Shown here: positions 31,459-40,391 of the stretch, one piece after another
How the letters are laid out: each line of letters starts with the position of its first letter
How positions within the stretch are numbered: position 1 is the stretch's first letter
Origin: Catellatospora sp. KI3
GTDB taxonomy: Bacteria > Actinomycetota > Actinomycetes > Mycobacteriales > Micromonosporaceae
Length of the DNA stretch: 64,000 nucleotides
Assembly: GCF_029948125.1 (NCBI RefSeq)
Contig: NZ_JASAMB010000001.1
Span: 496,001 to 560,000, forward strand
Direction: 5' to 3'
Notes under the pieces: generated by a model
What the model saw: the letters and a program-made list of their open reading frames with translations, nothing else
The model's database searches: none
Told to the model about the DNA's origin: nothing
Program-made: the position numbers and the translations under genes

Positions 31459-31552
31459 TTTGTTTGGAACGCAGCCAAATTAGGTGACCCTGGGGGTGGC
31501 GTCAACCGGACGCGGTTGACGTTTGTTTGGCTACACGGAAAACTAAATTTAG
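31459..31552. promoter_or_regulatory. operator region between GH42 and GH31
   Basis: Contains TTTGTTTGG twice (31459-31467, 31522-31530), CCAAATTAGG (31475-31484) and the palindrome CTAAATTTAG (31543-31552). The TTTAG/CTAAA half-sites recur between the ABC transporter and ROK genes at 40260-40281. It is an AT-rich island between divergent sugar genes. Confidence 0.5.
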
Positions 31553-31630
31553 CTTGGCCAAGCCGATTTGTACCGGCGTTGGTGCCCCGCCGCCGTTACC
31601 CGCGCCCGCCGACCGTCCGAGGAGCCGATC

Positions 31631-34018
31631 ATGCCGTTTCGACCGCCGCTGGTGGCGCACGAGTACTTCTCCGCCGACCCGCCGGAACTGCCGCGCCGCT
31701 CCCCCGGCGAGCCGGGGCCGCAGGTGGTCGTGCGCGCCGAGCTGACCGGCAAGGACTCGACCGGGGTGACGCTGCAGGCGTACACCGCCGACGGCACCGC
31801 CCTGCACCTGCAGCTCAGCGCCGCCGGCGAGGGCATCCTGCGGGTACGGCTGAGCGACGACCCCGCCGCCCGCACCCGTTCGGCGCGGGCGCTGCCGCTG
31901 ACGCAGCCCGACCCCGGCGCGGTGGCCACCGTGGTCGCCGGGGTCGACTCCATCAGCGTCACCGCCGGGGCGCTGACCGCGCACGCGGTGCTCAGCCCCT
32001 GGTCGCTGTCCTTCCAGGACACGGTAACCGGGCGCGAGCTGCTGCGCAGCGACCCGGGCCTGGTCGACATCTCCGGCCGGATGCGCAACCTGCCGCTGGG
32101 CTGCTCCCGGGTGGACGGCCGGATCGTGGCGTACCACGAAAGTTTCACGTTCCCGGCCGACGAGGTGCTCACCGGGACCGGCGAGCGCTTCACCGCGCTG
32201 AACCTGCGCGGCCAGCGGCCGGTCATGTGGAACTTCGACGCCTTCGGCAGCGAGTCCGACCGCGCCTACAAGAACGTGCCGTTCTACCAGTCCAGCCGCG
32301 GCTACGGCCTGCTCGTCGACTCCGGCCTGCCCGTCGAGTACGACTTCGGCGCCGCCACCGGCAGCGTCACCCAGCTGCTCGTACCCGATGACGCGCTGGA
32401 CTACTACGTCCTGGCCGGACCCACCCCGAACGCGGTACTGGAGCGCTACGACGCGCTCACCGGCCGCCCGCAGTGCCCGCCGAAGTGGGCGTTCGGCTCC
32501 TGGATCTCCTCGGGCTTCTGCCGCGACAGCCAGGAGCAGGTGCTGGCCCGCGCCGCGACCATCCGGGAGCACGGCATCCCCTGCGACGTGCTGCACCTGG
32601 ACACCTACTGGCAGCCCGACGGCAGGTGGTCGGAGCTGCGCTGGGACGGCGAGACCTTCCCCGACCCCGAGGGCATGCTGGCCACCCTGCACGAGCAGGG
32701 CTTCCGGATCTGCGTGTGGATGAACCCGTACCTGTCGCACAACTCCGACCGGTTCACCGAGGCGGCCGAGCGCGGCTTCCTGCTGCGCCGCCCCGACGGC
32801 GAGGTGTACGTCGCCGACTCGTGGCACGGCTCGTTCCCGCCCGGCGGCATCATCGACTTCACCAACCCCGAGGCCGTCGCCTGGTTCCAGGACCTGCTGC
32901 GGGTGGTCGCCCGCCAGGGCGTGGACGTGTTCAAGACCGACTTCGCCGAGGGCGTGCCCGCCGACGCGGTCGCCCACAACGGCATGACCGGCACCGAGCT
33001 GCACAACGTGTACACGCTGCTCTACAACGACGCCGTGGTCGAGGTGACCCGCGAGGTGCACGGGCACAGCATGGTGTGGGCGCGGTCGTCGTACCTGGGC
33101 GGGCAGCGGCACGCGGCGCAGTGGGGCGGGGACACGATGTGCTCGTACCCGGCGCTGGCGTCCTCGCTCAACGGCGGGCTGGCGCACGGCATGTCCGGCA
33201 TCCCGTACTGGTCGCACGACAGCGGCGGCTTCTGCGGGGTGCCCAGCGACGACCTGTACCTGCGCTGGGCCCAGTTCGGCGCGCTGTCGCCGCTGCTGCG
33301 CTTCCACGGCACCACCACCCGCGAGCCGTGGCGGTTCCCCGCCGTCGAGGCGGCCACCATCGAGACCCTCAAGCTGCGGTACCGGCTGCTGCCGTACCTC
33401 TACTCGGCGGCGCTGCGGGCGCAGGAGACCGGCGAGCCGATCATGCGGGCGCTCGCGGTCGACTCCCCGGCCGACCCGGCCTCCTGGCGGGCCGAGCACG
33501 AGTACCGGCTGGGGCCGGACCTGCTGGTCGCCCCGATGATCAGCGAGACCCAGCGGCGCGACGTCTACCTGCCGCCCACCACCGTCGACGGCGCGGGCGG
33601 CAGCGGCGGCTGGGTCTGCTGGTGGACCGGCGAGGTCTACCCCGAGGCCACCACCATGCCGGTCGCCCCGGCCCTGGACCGCCTCCCGCTGTACGTCCGC
33701 CGCAACGCCCTCATCGCGACCACCGAGCCGACCCAGCACCTCGCGGACGGACCGTGGCCGTCGGTGACCCTGCTGAGCTTCGGCGGCGGCGACGCGACCT
33801 GCGAACTCCTCGACGACGGTTGCGCAAGCACTGTCGTGGCGCACAGGTCAGGGGATACTCTCGCGGTGACGGTCGCGGGGTCTGCCCGCCTGCGCGCGAT
33901 CGCCTTCCCCGAAACAGCCGGGTGCACCCCGCCTGCCACGGTGCTCGTCAATGGTGTCGAGGCGCCGCTGCGCACGGTCGACGGGCTGCTCACGGCGTCC
34001 CTCGCTCCGGGAGACTGA
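31631..34018 (+). CDS. GH31 alpha-xylosidase-like glycosidase
   Basis: A 795-aa cytosolic retaining alpha-glycosidase of the YicI group. After the N-terminal beta domain ([25 protein letters not shown]) the barrel has [33 protein letters not shown] and the nucleophile Asp437 in [14 protein letters not shown], then [19 protein letters not shown] and [15 protein letters not shown] plus the xylulokinase gene 4 bp downstream argues for isoprimeverose or alpha-xylosides from xyloglucan. ATG 31631 with AGGAG upstream. An alpha-glucosidase activity cannot be excluded. Confidence 0.87.
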   Translation: MPFRPPLVAHEYFSADPPELPRRSPGEPGPQVVVRAELTGKDSTGVTLQAYTADGTALHLQLSAAGEGILRVRLSDDPAARTRSARALPLTQPDPGAVATVVAGVDSISVTAGALTAHAVLSPWSLSFQDTVTGRELLRSDPGLVDISGRMRNLPLGCSRVDGRIVAYHESFTFPADEVLTGTGERFTALNLRGQRPVMWNFDAFGSESDRAYKNVPFYQSSRGYGLLVDSGLPVEYDFGAATGSVTQLLVPDDALDYYVLAGPTPNAVLERYDALTGRPQCPPKWAFGSWISSGFCRDSQEQVLARAATIREHGIPCDVLHLDTYWQPDGRWSELRWDGETFPDPEGMLATLHEQGFRICVWMNPYLSHNSDRFTEAAERGFLLRRPDGEVYVADSWHGSFPPGGIIDFTNPEAVAWFQDLLRVVARQGVDVFKTDFAEGVPADAVAHNGMTGTELHNVYTLLYNDAVVEVTREVHGHSMVWARSSYLGGQRHAAQWGGDTMCSYPALASSLNGGLAHGMSGIPYWSHDSGGFCGVPSDDLYLRWAQFGALSPLLRFHGTTTREPWRFPAVEAATIETLKLRYRLLPYLYSAALRAQETGEPIMRALAVDSPADPASWRAEHEYRLGPDLLVAPMISETQRRDVYLPPTTVDGAGGSGGWVCWWTGEVYPEATTMPVAPALDRLPLYVRRNALIATTEPTQHLADGPWPSVTLLSFGGGDATCELLDDGCASTVVAHRSGDTLAVTVAGSARLRAIAFPETAGCTPPATVLVNGVEAPLRTVDGLLTASLAPGD

Positions 34019-34022
34019 AACG

Positions 34023-35438
34023 ATGGTGCTGGTCGCCGGTGTCGACTCGTCGACGCAGTCCTGCAAGGTCGTCGTACGCGACGCAGACACCGGCGCGCTG
34101 GTGCGCCAGGGCCGCGCGGCCCACCCCGAGGGCACCAGCTGCCCGCCCGACGCGTGGTGGGCCGCCCTGCAGACCGCGATCGCCGACGCCGGCGGCCTGG
34201 CCGACGTCGCGGCGATGTCGGTAGGCGGCCAGCAGCACGGCATGGTCTGCCTGGAGGACTCGGGCGCCGTGGTCCGCGACGCGCTGCTGTGGAACGACAC
34301 CCGCTCCGCGCCCGACGCCGCCGACCTGGTCACCGAGCTCGGCGGCGGCCAGGCCTGGGCCGACGCCGTCGGCAGCGTCCCGGTCGCCTCGTTCACCGTC
34401 ACCAAGCTGCGCTGGCTGGCCCGCGCCGAGGCCGCCAACGCCGCCCGCACCGCCGCCGTGTGCCTGCCGCACGACTGGCTCACCTGGCAGCTGGCGGGCG
34501 CGCCCGGCCTGGACGCGCTGGCCACCGACCGCAGCGACGCCTCCGGCACCGGCTACTGGTCGCCCCGCACCGGCGCGTACCGCCGCGACCTGCTCACCCT
34601 CGCCCTCGGCAAGGACGTGCTGCTGCCGCGCGTGCTCGGCCCCGCGGACAGCGCGGGCAGCACCGCCCAGCTCGGCGCCGCGATCCCGGCCGGGCTGCTG
34701 CTCGGCCCCGGCGCGGGCGACAACGCCGCCGCCGCCCTCGGCGCCGGCGCCGGCCCCGGCGACGTCATCGTCTCCATCGGCACCTCCGGCACCGTCTTCT
34801 CCGTCGCGGCCGCGCCCGCCGCCGACCCGACCGGCGCCGTGGCCGGGTTCGCCGACGCCAGCGGCCACTTCCTGCCGCTGGTCTGCACCCTCAACGCCGC
34901 CCGGGTCCTGGACAGCGCCGCCGCCATGCTGCGCGTCGACCACGCCGAGCTGTCCCGCCTGGCCCTGACCGCCCCGGCCGGGTCCGACGGCCTCGTGCTG
35001 GTGCCCTACCTCGAAGGCGAACGCACCCCCAACAAGCCCGACGCCACCGGCAGCCTGCACGGCCTCACCCTGGGCAGCTCCACCGCCGCGCACCTGGCCC
35101 GCGCCGCCGTCGAGGGCCTGCTCTGCGCGCTGGCCGACGGCCTCGACGCGCTGCGCGCGCAGGGCGCCCAGGTCGAGCGGGTCATCCTGGTCGGCGGCGG
35201 CGCCCGCTCCGAGGCCCTGCGCCAGATCGCCCCGACCGTCTTCGGCTGCCCCGTCCTGGTCCCCCCGCCCGGCGAGTACGTCGCCGACGGCGCCGCCCGC
35301 CAGGCCGCCTGGATCACCACCGGCGCCCAGCCCGAGTGGGAACTCGACGGCCTCACCCGCTACGACGCCGCCCCGGTCCCGGCCGTCCGCGCCCGCTACG
35401 CCGACGCCCGCGACCTCACCCTCACCCGCATCAGCTGA
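34023..35438 (+). CDS. xylB: xylulokinase (FGGY family)
   Basis: Phosphorylates D-xylulose to xylulose-5-phosphate with ATP. 471 aa. The FGGY features are [19 protein letters not shown] (phosphate 1), [14 protein letters not shown], the catalytic Asp in [23 protein letters not shown] and [21 protein letters not shown] (adenosine motif). It starts 4 bp after the GH31 stop, so the two are an operon. Xylose isomerase is absent from the window and must be encoded elsewhere. Confidence 0.93.
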   Translation: MVLVAGVDSSTQSCKVVVRDADTGALVRQGRAAHPEGTSCPPDAWWAALQTAIADAGGLADVAAMSVGGQQHGMVCLEDSGAVVRDALLWNDTRSAPDAADLVTELGGGQAWADAVGSVPVASFTVTKLRWLARAEAANAARTAAVCLPHDWLTWQLAGAPGLDALATDRSDASGTGYWSPRTGAYRRDLLTLALGKDVLLPRVLGPADSAGSTAQLGAAIPAGLLLGPGAGDNAAAALGAGAGPGDVIVSIGTSGTVFSVAAAPAADPTGAVAGFADASGHFLPLVCTLNAARVLDSAAAMLRVDHAELSRLALTAPAGSDGLVLVPYLEGERTPNKPDATGSLHGLTLGSSTAAHLARAAVEGLLCALADGLDALRAQGAQVERVILVGGGARSEALRQIAPTVFGCPVLVPPPGEYVADGAARQAAWITTGAQPEWELDGLTRYDAAPVPAVRARYADARDLTLTRIS

Positions 35439-35509
35439 CCCCGAGCCGCCCGACGCCACATCGCCCCGCGCCACGTCGCCCCGCGCACGTCGCGCACCGG
35501 GTGTTGGCT

Positions 35510-35569
35510 GCAGTTTCGGGGGAACTGCACGAATCCCAGCCAAGATTCCTGCACTTTCCCCGAAACTGC
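35510..35569. repeat. 60-bp nested palindrome, family A copy 3
   Basis: Arms GCAGTTTCGGGGGAACTGC (35510-35528) and GCACTTTCCCCGAAACTGC (35551-35569) with a 22-bp centre that itself carries GAATC/GATTC. Downstream of xylB. Confidence 0.9.
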
Positions 35570-35572
35570 ACG

Positions 35573-35657
35573 CACTCCGCGCGTACGGAGTGCGCACGCA
35601 CTCCGCACGTACTCTCGCGCGCCCGCGGCTACCCGGAAGGTCCCGGGCGCGCGAGTA
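35573..35657. terminator. two hairpins downstream of xylB
   Basis: CACTCCG/CGGAGTG at 35573-35592, then CGCGCGCCCG (35616-35625) with CGGGCGCGCG (35644-35653), extended by TACT/AGTA. They directly follow the family A copy and precede the hydrolase gene. Confidence 0.6.
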
Positions 35658-35726
35658 TTCCCACCTGCGGCGCGACTGGTGAACTTGCCGATGCCGAGTC
35701 GGTCCGGTGGCGGCGAAACTTCGGCG

Positions 35727-36491
35727 ATGCAGACCTTCACCTCGTACGACGGCACGTCCATCGCCTACCACGTCTGGGAGGCGGCCGGCGCCGCGCCGAC
35801 CGTCGTCCTGCACCACGGCTTCGCCTCCTCGGCGGCGGGCAACTGGGTGGTGACCGGTGTCGTCGACGCGCTGGCCGCCGCGGGGCGGCGGGTGGTCGCC
35901 ATCGACGCGCGCGGGCACGGCGGTTCGCAGAAGCACCACGACCCGGCGTACTACGGCGAGGACGCGATGGCCCGCGATCTGACCGGCCTGTTCGACCTGC
36001 TCGGGCTGGACCGGGTGGACCTGGTCGGCTACTCGATGGGCGGGGTCGTCTCGCTGGTGACCGCGGCGGCTGAACCGCGGGTGCGGCGCCTGGTCGTGGG
36101 CGGGATCGGCGCGAGCGCCGCCGAGCAGGGCGGGGTAGACCGCGGCGCGCTGGTCGGGTCGGCGCTGATCGACGCGCTGCTGACCGACGATCCGGGCACC
36201 ATCACCGACGAGCGGGCGCTGGGCTTCCGGATGTTCGCCGAGGCGACCGGGGCGGACCGGCGGAGTCTGGCCGCGCAGGCGCAGGCGAGTCGCCATACCC
36301 CCATCGGTCTGGCTCGGATCACGGTGCCCGCGCTGGTGCTGGCCGGGGCGGACGACTGGCTGGCGACGCGGCCGCACGTGCTGTCCTCGGCGCTGCCGGA
36401 CGGCCGCTGCAAGGTGCTGGCCGGCGACCACCTGACGGTGGTGCGCAACCCTGAGTTCGCCGCCGCGATCGTCTCGTTCCTCGCCGACTGA
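35727..36491 (+). CDS. alpha/beta hydrolase
   Basis: A 254-aa hydrolase. Oxyanion HHGFASS near residue 31, DARGHGGSQKH, nucleophile Ser103 in LVGYSMGGVVSL, acid in VLAGADDWLA and catalytic His in LAGDHLTVV. These features fit the epoxide hydrolase/esterase group, but specificity is not predictable. ATG at 35727 is where similarity begins; the frame is open to 35679. Flanked by a palindrome on each side, so likely monocistronic. Confidence 0.82.
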   Translation: MQTFTSYDGTSIAYHVWEAAGAAPTVVLHHGFASSAAGNWVVTGVVDALAAAGRRVVAIDARGHGGSQKHHDPAYYGEDAMARDLTGLFDLLGLDRVDLVGYSMGGVVSLVTAAAEPRVRRLVVGGIGASAAEQGGVDRGALVGSALIDALLTDDPGTITDERALGFRMFAEATGADRRSLAAQAQASRHTPIGLARITVPALVLAGADDWLATRPHVLSSALPDGRCKVLAGDHLTVVRNPEFAAAIVSFLAD

Positions 36492-36501
36492 CCGGGAGAA
36501 A

Positions 36502-36547
36502 GGAAGGGGCCCTTCTTATCGCATTCCGTATAAGAAGGGCCCCTTCC
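36502..36547. repeat. 46-bp perfect inverted repeat, family C copy 1
   Basis: Arms GGAAGGGGCCCTTCTTAT (36502-36519) and its exact complement at 36530-36547; loop CGCATTCCGT. It lies between convergent genes and can act as a terminator in both directions. The same element, inverted and diverged, is at 55895-56042. Confidence 0.9.
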
Positions 36548-36582
36548 CAACCCGCGGAGCGGGGCGTGGCGGGCGGACCGGG

Positions 36583-37500
36583 TCAGCCCTTGATGGCGCC
36601 GGCGATGACGCCCTTGGTGAAGTGGCGCTGGATGAACGGGTACACGATCACGATGGGGATCAGCACCACCACCACGACGGCCATCTTCACGGCCAGGCTG
36701 GGCGGGGCGCTGAAGCCGAGCGCGGGCGGCGACCCGATGCCCGCCGGGCTCTGCCCGGCCAGGATGTACGCCTGCAGCACCTGCTGCGCCACGTGGTCGT
36801 CGGCGTTGTTGAGGTACAGCACCGCGTTGAAGTACATGTTCCAGTAGCCGACGGCGTAGAACAGGCCGACCACGGCCACCACCGCCTTGGACAGCGGCAG
36901 CACGATCCGGCCCAGGATGGCCCACTCGCCCGCGCCGTCGATGCGGGCGCTGTCGAGCAGCTCGGCGGGGATGCCCATGAAGAACTGGCGCACCACGACC
37001 AGGTTGAACGCGTTGACCGCGGCGGGCAGGATCAGCGCCCAGTGCGAGTCCTTGAGCCCGAGGCTGGTCACCAGCAGGTAGCTGGGGATCAGGCCCGGCC
37101 CGACCAGGAACGTGATCAGGAAGAACAGCAGCAGCGGCCGGTGCCACAGGCTGCCCGGCCGGGACAGGCCGTACGCGGCGAGCACGGTGCAGCCCAGGCT
37201 GAGCGCGGTGCCGGCGAGGGTGACCAGCATGCTGCGCCACACCGCGCCGGACACCTCGCCCCGCGTGAAGATCAGCACGTACGCCGAGATGTCGAAGTCG
37301 CGGGGCATGAACACCATCCCGCCCGCGTCGGCGATCGCCTTCTTCGACGACACGCTGGTGACCAGCACCGACCACATCGGGATCAGCACCGCGAGCACCA
37401 CCGCGCTGAGCACGGTGCCTTTGATCAGCTGCCCGATCAGGGTGGGCGGCTCCTCCCACGACGGGCGTTCGGGGCGGCGCGACTTGGTGAGCGGACTCAT
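36583..37500 (-). CDS. carbohydrate ABC transporter permease (LplC/MalG type)
   Basis: A 305-aa inner-membrane permease with six helices. The EAA loop that docks the ATPase reads ELLDSARIDGAGEWAILGRIVLPLSKA. The C-terminus QRHFTKGVIAGAIKG is the typical LplC/YtcP ending. ATG 37500 overlaps the stop of the first permease gene as ATGA. Third gene of the binding protein-permease-permease operon; no ATPase gene is present, so a shared MsiK-type ATPase is likely. Confidence 0.92.
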   Translation of the reverse strand: MSPLTKSRRPERPSWEEPPTLIGQLIKGTVLSAVVLAVLIPMWSVLVTSVSSKKAIADAGGMVFMPRDFDISAYVLIFTRGEVSGAVWRSMLVTLAGTALSLGCTVLAAYGLSRPGSLWHRPLLLFFLITFLVGPGLIPSYLLVTSLGLKDSHWALILPAAVNAFNLVVVRQFFMGIPAELLDSARIDGAGEWAILGRIVLPLSKAVVAVVGLFYAVGYWNMYFNAVLYLNNADDHVAQQVLQAYILAGQSPAGIGSPPALGFSAPPSLAVKMAVVVVVLIPIVIVYPFIQRHFTKGVIAGAIKG

Positions 37501-38510
37501 GACTTGACGAACACCCCCTGCTCGCCGAAGCGGTGCGCGAGCTTGTTGGCGATCAGGATCAGCACCAGGCCGATGGCGGCCTTGAACAGGCCCGCGGCGG
37601 CGCCGACGCCGTAGTCCTGGGTGACCAGGCCCAGGTAGTAGACGTACGTGTCGAGCACCTCGGCGGCCTGCCGGCCGACCGCGTCGCGCTGCAGGATGAA
37701 CTGCTCGAAGCCGACCGACAGCGAGTTGCCCAGCTGCAGGATGAGCAGCAGGATCACCACGGGGCGCAGGCCGGGCAGGGTGACGTGCCACAGGCGCCGC
37801 CAGCGGTTGGCGCCGTCGGAGGCGGCCGCCTCGTACAGGCTCTGGTCGATCGCGGTGAGCGCGGCCAGGAACACGATGGTGCCCCAGCCGACGTCCTTCC
37901 ACAGCGACTCGGTGCTGACCAGCACGATGAAGGTGTCCGGGTCGGTCATCACGTCCCACGGCTGCACGCCGTTGTCGCGCAGCGTCTGGGCCAGCAGTCC
38001 GGCGCCGCCGAGCATCTGCACGAAGAAGGTCACCACCAGCACCCAGCTGAAGAAGTGCGGCAGGTAGACCACGGTCTGGATGAACGAGCGCAGCCGCCGC
38101 GACACCACGCTGTTGAGCAGGATCGCCAGCGCGATCGGCAGCGGGAAGAAGAACACCAGCTGGAATGTGGTGATGGCCAGGGTGTTGCGCAGCGCGTCCC
38201 AGAACTGCGAGTCCTCGAACAGCTCGGCGAAGTTGGTGAAGCCGATCCACGGGCTGTTGACGATCGCCTCGACGGCGGTGCTGCCGGACCACTGGTCGTA
38301 GTCCTTGAACGCGACGATGTTGCCCAGCGTCGGGATGTAGTGGAACACCAGCAGCAGCAGCGCGGCCGGGGCCGTCATCAGCAGCAGGACGCGGTCGCGC
38401 CGCCACCGCGCGGCGAAGGAGCTCCGGTTGCGCTTGGGGGGCGCCTCGGGAGCCGGGGGTACGGGAGAAGGCCGGGCCTGTACAGGCCCGGCCACCTTGG
38501 TGCTGCTCAC
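37497..38510 (-). CDS. carbohydrate ABC transporter permease (LplB/MalF type)
   Basis: A 337-aa permease with a Pro-rich cytosolic tail (residues ~1-30) and six helices, starting with VLLLMTAPAALLLLVFHYIPTLG. The EAA loop is QSLYEAAASDGANRWRRLWHVTLPGLRP. The length and FKDYDQW segment match the LplB/YteP group, partners of large binding proteins for oligosaccharides. GTG 38510. Overlaps the second permease gene. Confidence 0.92.
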   Translation of the reverse strand: MSSTKVAGPVQARPSPVPPAPEAPPKRNRSSFAARWRRDRVLLLMTAPAALLLLVFHYIPTLGNIVAFKDYDQWSGSTAVEAIVNSPWIGFTNFAELFEDSQFWDALRNTLAITTFQLVFFFPLPIALAILLNSVVSRRLRSFIQTVVYLPHFFSWVLVVTFFVQMLGGAGLLAQTLRDNGVQPWDVMTDPDTFIVLVSTESLWKDVGWGTIVFLAALTAIDQSLYEAAASDGANRWRRLWHVTLPGLRPVVILLLILQLGNSLSVGFEQFILQRDAVGRQAAEVLDTYVYYLGLVTQDYGVGAAAGLFKAAIGLVLILIANKLAHRFGEQGVFVKS

Positions 38511-38520
38511 GGTGCGATCC

Positions 38521-40188
38521 TCATCGACCGGCGTCGCTCAGGGCCTTGGCCATGAAGGCGCGGCCGTCCTCGCCGCCGCCGTCACGCCACTCCTTGAGCA
38601 CGACGTCCAGGTCCGACAGCGGACGGCGACCGCGGATGATGTCCTTGATCTTGTCCTCCGTCGGCTGCTTGACCTTCACGTAGCTGGCCGGCATCTCGAG
38701 CTTGATGCCGCGCCACGGGTCCACCTCGATGTGCTGGACCGAGGCGTTCTCCCAGTTGATCAGATCGTTGACGTAGGTGGGGACCCGCGCGTCGAACTTG
38801 ATCGTCGGAGCGGTGCCGGCGAGGAAGCGGAACTGGTCCGCCTTCTCCTTGCCGAGCAGGTCGTTGCCGGCCGGCCAGCCGTCGGCGCCCTTGGCGAAGT
38901 GCTTGCCCTCGACGCCGTACTCGATGAGCTCGAACTCCTTGGTGCCCAGCGGCGCGGCGAGGAAGTTGAGCACGCGCAGGATCTCCTCGGTCTTGTCCTT
39001 GCCGAGGCCCTTCTTGATGAAGGTGTAGAAGATCGGGTCGCCAGAGCCGTGCACCAGCGGCTTGCCGCCGTCAGCGGCGAAGAACGGCACCGGCTGCATG
39101 TTGAAGCCCGGAGTCACCTTCTGCTGCTCGGCCTGCACGCCCAGCCAGGCGCCGACGCCGTCCTGCACCATGACGATCTTGCCACCGTTGAACAGCAGCT
39201 TCGCGTCGGCGCCCTTGGTGGCGATGATCTCGGGGTGGACCAGGCCGTCCTTGAAGACCTTGACCAGGAACTCCAGCGCGGCCTTGAACTCCTCGGTCTC
39301 CAGCTTGAACGTGACCTTGCCGTCCTTGCTGCGCCAGCCCTCCTTCGCACCCGGCACCCGGAAGATCATCTCGACCATGGCCTGGATGTCGTTGAAGGCC
39401 CACACGCCCTTGTCGGCGTTGGTGACCGCCTTGCCGAACGCGTACAGCTCGTCGGCGGTCTTCGGCACGCTCGCGCCGATGGCGTCGGTCAGGTCCTTGC
39501 GGTAGAACAGCGCCCACGGGTACGGGCCGTCGGTCGGCCACGGCACACCCATCAGCCGCTGGTTCCAGACCGCGTTGGACCAGGCCACCGTCGGCAGGTT
39601 CGCCAGCATCGCGTACGGCAGCGCCTTGTCCCCGGACAGGTGGTCGGTGAGGTCCTCGAACAGCGCCTTGGCCGCCTCGGAGAAGTTGGGGATCTTGGGG
39701 ATCTCCCAGCTCGGGATGCACAGCACGTCCGGGATGTCGCGGGCGCCCATGATCGTGTTGAGCTTGTCGGCGTAGGTGTTGCCGTCCTGGATGCCCGGGG
39801 TGACGACGGCGCCCAGTTCGGCGTTGATCGCGTCGACGTACGCGTTCTGGCCCGGCCCGGCGGGCACGGTCCCCCAGTACGGCGTCATCGTGGTGATGGT
39901 GCTGCCGCGACCCGGCTTGTCGGTGATCGCGTCGACCAGGTTCGCCGGGTACTTCGTGAACCCGTTGGCGACCGGCGAGATGCCCTTGATGTCGGGCTGG
40001 ACCAGGTCCAGCGGCTTGAACTTGGGCAGGACGGCGGTCAGCTTGTCGACCTCCGCCGCCGTGCCGGTGTCGGCGGCCTTCTCGGTGCAGCCGGCCAGGG
40101 CACCGCCACTGGCGGCAGCGACCGCGCCCAACCCGACAAGGGTGAGGAACGACCGGCGGTTCGCCGTGCCCGGGAGGGGGTGGTCCAC
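38521..40188 (-). CDS. sugar-binding lipoprotein of ABC transporter (LplA-like)
   Basis: A 555-aa extracellular solute-binding lipoprotein. The N-terminus has a twin-arginine-like RRSFLTLVGLGAVAAASG and a lipobox LAGC with Cys34 as the lipidated residue. The large size and the pattern PGIQDGNTYADKLNTIMGARDIPDVL are typical of LplA-type proteins that bind oligosaccharides or aldouronates. GTG 40188 has AAGGGAG 7 nt upstream. First gene of the operon. A CebR-like box and a ROK-type operator in the divergent region suggest cello- or plant-oligosaccharides; the ligand is inferred. Confidence 0.9.
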   Translation of the reverse strand: MDHPLPGTANRRSFLTLVGLGAVAAASGGALAGCTEKAADTGTAAEVDKLTAVLPKFKPLDLVQPDIKGISPVANGFTKYPANLVDAITDKPGRGSTITTMTPYWGTVPAGPGQNAYVDAINAELGAVVTPGIQDGNTYADKLNTIMGARDIPDVLCIPSWEIPKIPNFSEAAKALFEDLTDHLSGDKALPYAMLANLPTVAWSNAVWNQRLMGVPWPTDGPYPWALFYRKDLTDAIGASVPKTADELYAFGKAVTNADKGVWAFNDIQAMVEMIFRVPGAKEGWRSKDGKVTFKLETEEFKAALEFLVKVFKDGLVHPEIIATKGADAKLLFNGGKIVMVQDGVGAWLGVQAEQQKVTPGFNMQPVPFFAADGGKPLVHGSGDPIFYTFIKKGLGKDKTEEILRVLNFLAAPLGTKEFELIEYGVEGKHFAKGADGWPAGNDLLGKEKADQFRFLAGTAPTIKFDARVPTYVNDLINWENASVQHIEVDPWRGIKLEMPASYVKVKQPTEDKIKDIIRGRRPLSDLDVVLKEWRDGGGEDGRAFMAKALSDAGR

Positions 40189-40259
40189 GGCGTGCTCCCT
40201 TCGTCGAAAATATTTCAGGATCAGGGGAAACCGCCCCGATGGGCTGGGGGCGGGCTATA

Positions 40260-40281
40260 TTTAGTTCGTCTGACGACTAAA
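40260..40281. promoter_or_regulatory. candidate ROK operator
   Basis: TTTAGT (40260-40265) and ACTAAA (40276-40281), with CGTC/GACG nested inside, followed by CTAA-N4-TTAG-like text. It lies between divergent sugar ABC and ROK genes. Confidence 0.6.
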
Positions 40282-40310
40282 CAAATTAGCGGAAGGCGGT
40301 AGCCCCCACA

Positions 40311-40324
40311 AGGGAGCGCTTCCA
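40311..40324. promoter_or_regulatory. CebR-like operator, copy 1
   Basis: AGGGAGCGCTTCCA matches 13 of 14 positions of the boxes ahead of GH9 and GH48, which are one substitution from the Streptomyces CebR site TGGGAGCGCTCCCA. Confidence 0.7.
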
Positions 40325-40391
40325 TGCGGGCGCCGAGTCCGGCCATACGGCATGATGGTGCGACGACCGCAGCGAGCTCCGGAGGGCGCAC

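Noticed and set aside
31502-33844. 780-codon minus-strand frame opposite GH31
   Set aside because: Complement of the conserved GH31 sequence; no recognisable fold.
33990-36431. 813-codon minus-strand frame
   Set aside because: Spans the complement of xylB, the repeat region and the hydrolase; a composite shadow frame.
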